Shown one piece after another: positions 1-5,057 of a DNA stretch of 5,057 nucleotides. The notes beneath the pieces are model-generated. The model worked only from the letters and a program-made list of their open reading frames with translations, made no database searches and was not told the DNA's origin. The stretch is from Acidobacteriaceae bacterium (GTDB taxonomy: Bacteria; Acidobacteriota; Terriglobia; Terriglobales; Acidobacteriaceae): positions 7,064-12,120 of the forward strand of contig PKYX01000433.1 in NCBI GenBank assembly GCA_003132825.1, given 5' to 3'. A program made the translations under genes and the position numbers. The first letter of the stretch is position 1; each line of letters opens with the position of its first letter.

Positions 1-1578
1 GATGCCACCGAACACCCGGTGCAAGCCACGTCGCAGAGTCGGGAATTGTACGCCAGACTCAACAAAGCCACGGCCCTGGTGAAAGCCGACCAGGACCGGA
101 TCGATGCCCTGAAAAAGGAACTGGCCACGGCCCACGCCGACCGGCAAAACAATATTCAGCAGCAACTCGACATCGTCACCGCTCAACAGGAACTGGATCA
201 AGACGAGCTGGATGATGCCAAAGAAGACCTGGGCCGTTCCGGCCTCGATCCTTTGAGCCGGATTCAAAGGCAGTTCGCACGCCACGAAGCCGCCCAGCAG
301 ATTGACACCAGTCATTCTCAAACCCCGCCGGGCGCGGCATTGCCCAACCTCGGCAGCGGAAGCTTAGCCAGTCAGTCTGCCTCCTGGCGGGCTTTGCATG
401 GCGAAGAAACGCAGTTGCGTGCAGCTGAGAACGAGGCCGCCCAGGATGCGGCCGCGCTCGCCCAAGCACATGACGCGCTCGAGAAACAAGTCAACGGAGC
501 AAAAGCGGATCAGCAGGCGTTGGCGCAGGAGGCGGCAGCCCAGCTGGCGTCGGCAGCCGCCGCCGGCGGCGGCCCGAGCGGGGAGACGACCGCGGCCCTT
601 CTTTCCCTGCATGCTCTGTCGGTTGATCAGAAAGACGTAGCCGACCTGGACAAGCGCATTCAGGATCAGCAAGGACTGAGCGATGCCTACGCCAGTTGGA
701 TTCTGCTGGTGGAGGCAAACGAGCGCGCCGTGCTGCACGCCGTGATCAAATCCGCGCTGTGGATTCTGCTCATCCTGCTGGCCATGTTCCTGGCCGAGGT
801 TCTGGTGGAGCGCTTCCTGAGTGATCTCAGCCCGGAACAAAAACGCTTCCGAACTGTGCGGGTGGTGGTTCGTTTCGCGGTGCGGGCCGTCAGTGTGCTG
901 CTTTTGTCATTCGTGATCTTTGGCGTGCCCAGTCAAATGCCGACGATTCTCGGCCTGGCTGGCGCTGGACTCACGGTGGCGCTGCAGGATTTCATCATTT
1001 CATTTGTGGGATGGTTCTTGCTCATGGGGCGAAACGGCGTACGCGTGGGCGATTGGGTGGAAATCAACGGCGTGGCCGGGGAAGTCGTCGAAGTCGGCCT
1101 GCTGCGCACGGTGCTGCTCGAAACCGGCAACTCGGCCGACGCCGGGCATCCCACCGGGCGCAAGGTCGCGTTCATGAACAGCTATGCCATCCAGGGTCAC
1201 TTCTTCAATTTCTCGACCAGCGGGCAGTGGTTATGGGATGAAGTGCAGATCATGGTGCCAGCGGATCGAGATCCCTACCCGATCATTGCGGCGATTGAAG
1301 CCATGGTGACCAAGGAAACCGGCCCCGACACGAGCGCCGCCGAGCAGGAATGGCAACAATCCACCACCCGCTATCACGTGCAGTCGGTCTCGGCCAAGCC
1401 TGCTGTCAATCTGCGCCCGACTGCCGGCGGAATTGAAGTGCACATCCGATACATCACGCGGGCCAATGAACGCTACGCGATGCGCACGCGCCTCTACGAG
1501 GCGGTGGTGGAGTTGCTGCGGAAAAAAGCGCCCGATGCGGCGGTCGAAACCCAGCCCGCGGCTGCGACCATGCGCTAG
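1..1578 (+). CDS. MscS-family mechanosensitive channel with long coiled-coil N-terminal region (5'-partial)
   Basis: The C-terminal part is a small-conductance mechanosensitive ion channel, an inner-membrane pore that releases solutes on hypo-osmotic shock. The frame is open to base 1 and no ribosome site precedes the first GTG (19), so the true start lies upstream. Residues below count from that GTG. Residues 1-73 and about 124-180 are Ala/Gln/Glu/Lys-rich and look like coiled coil, separated by a Pro/Ser/Gly linker; a second Ala/Gly linker sits near 180-185. Membrane segments are about 241-263, 282-303 and 308-336. The last is the pore helix, with the Gly/Ala pattern GLAGAGL (312-318) followed by LQD (322-324). 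The beta-domain signature VRVGDWVEINGVAGEV spans 341-356, followed by a mixed alpha/beta cytoplasmic domain to about 505. The long N-terminal region recalls the periplasmic domains of larger MscS relatives such as MscK; its topology here is inferred. Family assignment is firm; gating behaviour is unknown. It converges with the next gene and is probably transcribed independently of it. Confidence 0.93.
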   Translation, partial: DATEHPVQATSQSRELYARLNKATALVKADQDRIDALKKELATAHADRQNNIQQQLDIVTAQQELDQDELDDAKEDLGRSGLDPLSRIQRQFARHEAAQQIDTSHSQTPPGAALPNLGSGSLASQSASWRALHGEETQLRAAENEAAQDAAALAQAHDALEKQVNGAKADQQALAQEAAAQLASAAAAGGGPSGETTAALLSLHALSVDQKDVADLDKRIQDQQGLSDAYASWILLVEANERAVLHAVIKSALWILLILLAMFLAEVLVERFLSDLSPEQKRFRTVRVVVRFAVRAVSVLLLSFVIFGVPSQMPTILGLAGAGLTVALQDFIISFVGWFLLMGRNGVRVGDWVEINGVAGEVVEVGLLRTVLLETGNSADAGHPTGRKVAFMNSYAIQGHFFNFSTSGQWLWDEVQIMVPADRDPYPIIAAIEAMVTKETGPDTSAAEQEWQQSTTRYHVQSVSAKPAVNLRPTAGGIEVHIRYITRANERYAMRTRLYEAVVELLRKKAPDAAVETQPAAATMR

Positions 1579-1616
1579 ACCCCGCGAGGACACACACAAC
1601 CTTCGCCGATCGAGAG

Positions 1617-2402
1617 CTATCGCGGCGGTTCGGTTTCCTTGCCTGAATCTTCCTTCGAGCGATGCAACCGTAGGTTCCCCGAGAGAGTGGAGCGTTCGAG
1701 AACATCCTTGAGCAAAGTCGCGGGCAGAGCGCGAGCCAACTCCAGGGCGCGGGCAGACGGGGTGTTTTCGTTGCGCAGCAGGGCGATGCGGACGATCTGT
1801 CGCAGCGACCATTTGGCATGACCGCAGACGGCGTGCACGAAAGCTGCCGGAGCATCCCGGCGAGCCAGCGCCTTGACCACGCAAGCTTCGGTCAGGCCGG
1901 GATTCTCGAGAGCGGCTCGCATCACGCTCGGGTCGGGATCGAGCAACAGCGCGGTTGCGACTCGCGCCGAGGCCCGCCGGACCAGTGAAATCTTCTCCCC
2001 GACTGAGACCGATTCCAATCGATTCAGCAGTGCATCCTCGGCCGCCTTCTTGATGCCGGCAGGGGCCAGAGGTGCGAGCGCCAATTGCATCAGGTCGAAG
2101 GTGAAAAGCTGGCGCCCTAGGGGCAGGGAAACGTGGCGCGGCGTTCTCGGATGTTGCGAGACGGCGAGCTTCAGCTTGCGGCTTTCCATCACACTGCTGT
2201 TCTTGCCCAGCTGTTCGAGAACTTCGGGCGGCAAATCGCGCCGCTTCAGCAGGGCCAGGGCGAGGTCCTCGTCGAGAGCGGGATCGGAGACGGCCGCTTT
2301 CAGTACCTCGACGGTGGCGCTGTGGAGAGCCTCCTCGACCGGTAGAGCCAGGGCGGCGAGCGCGGCGAGAGATTCGGTTCGAGTGGAGTCGTCGGACGGC
2401 AT
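1617..2402 (-). CDS. Helical-repeat (HEAT-like / DUF2336-like) protein of unknown function
   Basis: This is a 261-residue soluble protein with no signal peptide or membrane segment. It is almost wholly helical and Leu/Ala-rich. Several units share the pattern of a short Pro- or Asp-Pro-containing turn followed by an amphipathic helix: residues 37-68 (SDPALDEDLALALL and LPPEVLEQL), 78-95 (HPRTPRHVSLPL), and 152-215 (LLDPDPSVMRAALENP, RRDAPAAFVHAV, RNENTP). This resembles HEAT-like or leucine-rich-variant repeats and the DUF2336 type. The tail (about 249-261) is charged and probably disordered. No catalytic motif is visible, so a scaffold or protein-binding role is a guess. The ATG start is supported by AAGGAG four bases upstream. 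The gene follows the kinase by 48 bases on the same strand with no convincing terminator between them, which suggests co-transcription. Similar proteins seem common in Acidobacteriota, from memory only. That the gene is real is well supported by its ribosome site and repeat pattern; its function is not known. Confidence 0.85.
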   Translation of the reverse strand: MPSDDSTRTESLAALAALALPVEEALHSATVEVLKAAVSDPALDEDLALALLKRRDLPPEVLEQLGKNSSVMESRKLKLAVSQHPRTPRHVSLPLGRQLFTFDLMQLALAPLAPAGIKKAAEDALLNRLESVSVGEKISLVRRASARVATALLLDPDPSVMRAALENPGLTEACVVKALARRDAPAAFVHAVCGHAKWSLRQIVRIALLRNENTPSARALELARALPATLLKDVLERSTLSGNLRLHRSKEDSGKETEPPR

Positions 2403-2406
2403 GGGT

Positions 2407-2412
2407 CTCCTT
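2407..2412 (-). promoter_or_regulatory. Ribosome binding site for the helical-repeat protein
   Basis: Read on the minus strand the site is AAGGAG, followed by ACCC and then the ATG at 2402-2400. It is a strong Shine-Dalgarno match at slightly short spacing and fixes the start of the 261-residue protein. It is the only good Shine-Dalgarno site among the starts that are certain in this window. Confidence 0.65.
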
Positions 2413-2450
2413 CGAGGGGGCGGAGGCGAGCGCCGGATTCAGATAACCGG

Positions 2451-3377
2451 CTAGGCTCGAGTGCCCCTCCGAGCCATCTCCAGCGCGCCGTTCACCGGCT
2501 CGATCACGGTGGGGTTAAGGGTAGCGCTCGGATACTCGGAATGAACACTATTGTAGAAAACCTGGCGGACCAGCGCGCTACTGCCGAAAACACCCCCGGC
2601 CATGGCCAATCGGGCAGTACCCAGGTTGGCAAAAAGCTTGCGGATGGCAATTTTCGCGAGCCCCGCCAGTTCAGCGCCGGCCCGGGCGAGGACGTCGCGC
2701 GCCAGCGAGTCGCCGGCATCGGCCGCTCGGAGCACGGTGGGAAATAGGCCGGCGAAGTCGCGCGCAGGAGTGGTGTTGGCGGCGAGCACCAGCTGCTCAT
2801 GGCTGCGAACTCCCCAGGTGCGCATAATGCCCGCCGGGAGAGGGGTATTTCGGGCGTCGGGTTCGGCTTGACCTTCGTCGTAGGCCCGCATCACGCCGCC
2901 GACGGCGGTTCGCCCGATCCAGTGGCCGGACCCTTCGTCAGAGATGGCAAATCCCCAACCGCCAGCATGCGCGGTCCGGCCCGCGACATTTCTTCCGTAG
3001 GCAACCGATCCGGTGCCGGCGATCACGATCACCCCAGGACCGGAGCCAAAAGCGGCTGCGAGCGCAATCACCGCGTCGCCGACCACTTCCGTGTGCGCCG
3101 GAACCAATTCCAAAAGAATGCGCCCGACTACGTCGCGGATGTGGGGATGTCGGGCGCCGGCCACGCCAACGCAGGCCCTCGCGATCTCGGTGGGAGCGAT
3201 GCCGGCGGCGGCACAAGCCTGACCGACGGCGGAGCAAAGAGATTCCCGCGCCCGGGCTTCGCCGACGCGAACCAGGTTGCTGCCCGCGGAGGCGCCGCGG
3301 CCGAGAATGGAATCCTCGTCGCCGACCAGGCAGGTGGTCTTGCTGCCGCCGCCGTCAATGCCAAGGAAAAAAGCCAC
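2451..3377 (-). CDS. BadF/BadG/BcrA/BcrD-type ATPase, N-acetylglucosamine (or N-acetylmuramic acid) kinase-like
   Basis: This is a 308-residue cytoplasmic sugar kinase of the ASKHA (actin/hexokinase) fold, probably transferring phosphate from ATP to the 6-hydroxyl of an N-acetylated amino sugar. The phosphate-1 loop LGIDGGGSKT is at residues 5-14. GDA at 100-102 supplies the likely catalytic Asp101, matching the GNAGK-family aspartate. The phosphate-2 motif VIVIAGTGS is at 116-124. The block GGWGFAISDEGSGHWIG (139-155) is typical of N-acetylglucosamine kinases. The adenosine motif LAMAGGVFGS is at 257-266. Length is normal for the family and all motifs are intact. The frame stays open upstream to an ATG at 3578, but that extension is Pro/Arg-rich and unlike the family. 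Relatives start just before the LGIDGGG motif, so the GTG at 3377 is chosen. AGGA abuts this GTG directly, which is too close for normal use. Pairing with the divergent symporter favours an imported sugar. The exact substrate (GlcNAc, MurNAc, glucosamine or other) cannot be read from sequence. Confidence 0.92.
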   Translation of the reverse strand: MAFFLGIDGGGSKTTCLVGDEDSILGRGASAGSNLVRVGEARARESLCSAVGQACAAAGIAPTEIARACVGVAGARHPHIRDVVGRILLELVPAHTEVVGDAVIALAAAFGSGPGVIVIAGTGSVAYGRNVAGRTAHAGGWGFAISDEGSGHWIGRTAVGGVMRAYDEGQAEPDARNTPLPAGIMRTWGVRSHEQLVLAANTTPARDFAGLFPTVLRAADAGDSLARDVLARAGAELAGLAKIAIRKLFANLGTARLAMAGGVFGSSALVRQVFYNSVHSEYPSATLNPTVIEPVNGALEMARRGTRA

Positions 3378-3389
3378 TCCTGTATTTCT

Positions 3390-3420
3390 AGCATACGGTC
3401 CAGGTATACGGACTCGTCGA
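3390..3420 (-). promoter_or_regulatory. Possible kinase promoter in the divergent control region
   Basis: On the minus strand TATGCT (3395-3390) matches four of six bases of a -10 box. TCGACG (3420-3415) matches four of six of a -35 box, but at a long 19-base spacing. Transcription would begin about 7 bases past the -10 box, leaving only a few bases before the GTG at 3377, so the kinase message would be nearly leaderless. The hexamer ATACGG occurs twice in direct orientation here on the plus strand (3393-3398 and 3406-3411), which could be a regulator site. This is a weak call based on short motifs. Confidence 0.2.
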
Positions 3421-3471
3421 TAGGAGCGCGGCGCGGCCGGCGGCTGATGAGGCAGGTACCTCGGAAGCGGA

Positions 3472-3541
3472 TTCGGGTGTTTGGGGAGCGAAAGCCCGGT
3501 AGTCTTACCGAAGAACGCGGCAAGTTCTTCGGGTCTTTCGT
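3472..3541 (+). promoter_or_regulatory. Repeat-dense block before the symporter: candidate structured leader RNA or operator
   Basis: This non-coding block ends 40 bases before the symporter ATG. It holds a perfect 9-bp inverted repeat, CCGAAGAAC (3508-3516) with GTTCTTCGG (3524-3532), separated by 7 bases. Outside it CGAAAG (3489-3494) pairs with CTTTCG (3535-3540), extendable by CC 3495-3496 with GG 3532-3533 across a bulged T3534. Between the left arms lies a second hairpin, CGGTA (3497-3501) with TACCG (3506-3510), which competes with the 9-bp stem for 3508-3510. An imperfect 13-base direct repeat (3472-3484 and 3528-3540, 11 matches) gives CCGAA a second possible partner, TTCGG at 3472-3476. 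Together these can form a three-way junction or alternate pairings. Only a weak T-rich stretch (GTCTTTCG) follows, so it is not a standard terminator. I recognise no known riboswitch. The pairing is seen directly; a regulatory role is inferred. Confidence 0.4.
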
Positions 3542-3581
3542 GCCCGGCCGCACGGTCGGTCGCATCCGCGCCGCACACTGT

Positions 3582-5024
3582 ATGGGTTTGGACAAGCTAG
3601 ATCTCACGATCATCGCGATTTATCTGGCGGGAATCACACTTTTTGGATTGCGCTTCCGCAAGAAACAAAGGACGCTTCGCGATTATTTTCTGGCCGACCG
3701 CAACATTCCCTGGTGGGCCATTGCGTTGTCCATCGTGGCGGCGGAAACCAGCACACTCACTATCATCAGTATTCCCGGCCTGGCCTATGACACCAACCTT
3801 CTGTTCCTGCAGGTGGTGCTGGGTTATCTGGTAGGGCGAGTCATTATCAGTTTCATTCTGCTGCCCCACTATTTTCGCGGCGATCTTTACACCGCCTACG
3901 AGTTGATCGAGCGGCGTTTCGGGCGTCGGTTGCGTTCGTTGACGGCGGGGCTTTTCCTCTTGACGCGCGCGGCTGCGGAAGGAGTGCGCGTGTACGCGGT
4001 TTCGATCGTGGTGGCCATTGCCCTGGGCACGGGCGAGATTGCTTCGATCGCCATCATTACCGCGCTCACCCTGATTTACACCTTTGAAGGGGGGCTGGCG
4101 GCGGTCATCTGGACCGATGTTGTACAGACGGTTATCTATGTGGGCGGGACCCTGGTTGGAGCGTTCACCATCCTGCATTTGGTTCCGGGCGGGTGGGCCA
4201 CGATTCACCGGGTGGCGGCGAACTCGGGCAAACTGCAGGTGTTCGACTTCAGTTTTGACCCCTGGAAGCCGTACACGTTTTGGGCGGGACTGGTGGGCGG
4301 GGCCTTCCTGACCACCGCCAGCCATGGGACCGATCAACTCATCGTGCAGCGTTTGCTGGCGGCACGCAATCAGCGCCAATCGGTGACCGCGCTGCTTTCG
4401 AGCGGAGTTGCCCTTCTGTTCCAGTTCGCTCTGTTTCTCATGGTGGGCGTCATGCTGTTTGTGTTCTATCGTCAACCCTCCGCCAACTTCGGCAAGGCAG
4501 ACCGGATTTATCCGACATTCATTGTCAACCAGATGCCGCATGGCATCTCGGGCCTGCTGATCGCGGCCATCCTGGCGGCGGCGATGTCGAACTTGAGCGC
4601 CGCGCTCAATTCGCTGTCTTCAAGTTCCATGATCGACTTTTACCTGCGCAGCCGGCCGGACATGGACGAGGGAAAGAAGATACGGTCTTCGCGGATTTCG
4701 ACCCTGCTCTGGGCGCTGGTGCTGTTTGCTCTGGCCGTGCTTTCGCTGCACAAGGTGGGCCGGGTGATCGAGGTCGGATTGCAGATCGCTTCGGTCGCCT
4801 ACGGAGCGCTGCTCGGAGTATTCCTGCTGGGAGTGCTGACCCGCCGCGCCAACCAGAAGGGCGCGATGCTCGGGATGCTGTGCGGTTTCCTCAGCGAACT
4901 CTACATCTGGCTGGGAACCAGCCTGCCCTGGACCTGGTACGTGGCCATCGGAACCGTGATTACGTTTGGGGTTGGCCTCGGCGCCAGCCGGTTTCTGACG
5001 GACGGCCCTCGAAGGCCGGCGTGA
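3582..5024 (+). CDS. Sodium:solute symporter (SSS family), probable sugar or amino-sugar importer
   Basis: This is a 480-residue inner-membrane secondary transporter of the SSS family (LeuT-like fold, relatives SGLT and PutP) that couples solute uptake to sodium. Around thirteen hydrophobic segments are visible, including about 6-24, 44-66, 72-95, 118-147, 152-169, 176-201, 233-248, 272-296, 320-349, 372-390, 398-420, 427-445 and 450-470. Family signatures include RTLRDYFLADRNIPWW (30-45), the first core helix with AAETSTLT (53-60), and the core helix AAAMSNLSAALNSLSSS (332-348), whose MSN aligns with sodium-site residues of vSGLT and PutP. Length is normal. The ATG at 3582 is chosen because SSS proteins begin just before LDLTIIAIYLAG. 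The frame is open back to 2799, but that stretch runs antisense to the kinase and is not transporter-like. A GTG at 3540 is the nearest alternative start. Neither start has a Shine-Dalgarno site. Divergence from an amino-sugar-type kinase suggests a cell-wall or chitin sugar substrate, which is inferred. Confidence 0.93.
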   Translation: MGLDKLDLTIIAIYLAGITLFGLRFRKKQRTLRDYFLADRNIPWWAIALSIVAAETSTLTIISIPGLAYDTNLLFLQVVLGYLVGRVIISFILLPHYFRGDLYTAYELIERRFGRRLRSLTAGLFLLTRAAAEGVRVYAVSIVVAIALGTGEIASIAIITALTLIYTFEGGLAAVIWTDVVQTVIYVGGTLVGAFTILHLVPGGWATIHRVAANSGKLQVFDFSFDPWKPYTFWAGLVGGAFLTTASHGTDQLIVQRLLAARNQRQSVTALLSSGVALLFQFALFLMVGVMLFVFYRQPSANFGKADRIYPTFIVNQMPHGISGLLIAAILAAAMSNLSAALNSLSSSSMIDFYLRSRPDMDEGKKIRSSRISTLLWALVLFALAVLSLHKVGRVIEVGLQIASVAYGALLGVFLLGVLTRRANQKGAMLGMLCGFLSELYIWLGTSLPWTWYVAIGTVITFGVGLGASRFLTDGPRRPA

Positions 5025-5057
5025 TCCGATCCGCAAAAGGGCTCGCCGCCGAGGCCA
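5021..5057 (+). CDS. Possible start of a translationally coupled downstream gene (3'-partial)
   Basis: A GTG at 5021 overlaps the symporter stop TGA by two bases, giving GTGA. GAAGG (5011-5015) lies five bases upstream as a plausible ribosome site. The frame stays open to the window edge and reads MIRSAKGLAAEA if GTG initiates. The overlap is the classic arrangement for coupled genes in an operon. With only 12 codons visible no family can be named, and the match may be chance in GC-rich sequence. Confidence 0.25.
   Translation, partial: MIRSAKGLAAEA

Noticed and set aside
1579..1616. A terminator between the two convergent genes
   Set aside because: The 38 bases contain no stem of useful length and no T-run in either direction.
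2432..2451. A hairpin (GCCGG with CCGGC) after the kinase stop as a terminator
   Set aside because: It has only five base pairs, a 10-base loop and no following T-run, so it is more likely chance.
1873..2454. A 193-residue plus-strand frame opposite the helical-repeat gene
   Set aside because: It is Ser/Arg-rich with no recognisable domain, which is typical of the antisense of a GC-rich gene.
3378..3578. A 67-residue N-terminal extension of the kinase
   Set aside because: It is Pro/Arg-rich, lies opposite the symporter leader, and family members begin just before the LGIDGGG loop.
2799..3581. An upstream extension of the symporter frame by 261 residues
   Set aside because: It runs antisense through the kinase gene and the control region, has Arg/Gly/Ala-rich composition with no membrane or domain pattern, and SSS proteins begin at about the ATG at 3582.
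3128..3613. A minus-strand frame starting with an ATG near 3396 or further upstream, overlapping the kinase
   Set aside because: It is offset from the kinase frame and lacks its motifs. The kinase itself is intact, so no frameshift needs to be invoked.
3597..4541. A 314-residue minus-strand frame opposite the symporter
   Set aside because: It is rich in Gln, Asn, Arg and His, the usual antisense of a hydrophobic membrane protein, with no domain.
5003..5018. A hairpin (CGGCC with GGCCG) at the symporter end as a terminator
   Set aside because: It lies inside the last codons, has a five-base-pair stem and no T-run.

Overview
The window is GC-rich bacterial DNA from an unnamed organism. It carries four clear protein genes packed with little intergenic space, and nothing in it suggests a mobile element, phage, CRISPR array, tRNA or rRNA. 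The overall style of the proteins (a coiled-coil MscS channel, a lineage-restricted HEAT-like protein, and a BadF-type kinase beside an SSS transporter) recalls soil Acidobacteriota of the Terriglobia type. That placement is an impression from remembered family resemblance and has not been tested by a search.

Layout: (1) Bases 1-1578, + strand, hold most of a mechanosensitive channel of the MscS family whose N-terminus lies upstream of the window. (2) Converging on it, 38 bases away, is a 261-residue helical-repeat protein of unknown function (1617-2402, - strand). (3) Upstream of that on the same strand, 48 bases away, is an ASKHA-fold sugar kinase of the BadF/BadG / N-acetylglucosamine kinase group (2451-3377). 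The two probably share a transcript. (4) After a 204-base divergent control region comes a complete sodium:solute symporter (3582-5024, + strand). (5) A GTG overlapping the symporter stop codon opens a frame that runs off the right edge and may be the next gene of a symporter operon.

How the genes may work together: a sodium-driven sugar-type importer and an amino-sugar-type kinase that diverge from one control region look like an uptake-and-phosphorylation pair. N-acetylglucosamine, N-acetylmuramic acid or a related cell-wall sugar is the most attractive substrate. The helical-repeat protein follows the kinase but has no visible link to sugar metabolism. The MscS channel is probably an independent neighbour.

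The most unusual non-coding signal is in the divergent region just before the symporter. A block at about 3472-3541 is dense in inverted and direct repeats, including a perfect 9-bp stem, a flanking 6-bp stem and a competing 5-bp hairpin. It could form a branched or switching leader RNA, or act as an operator.
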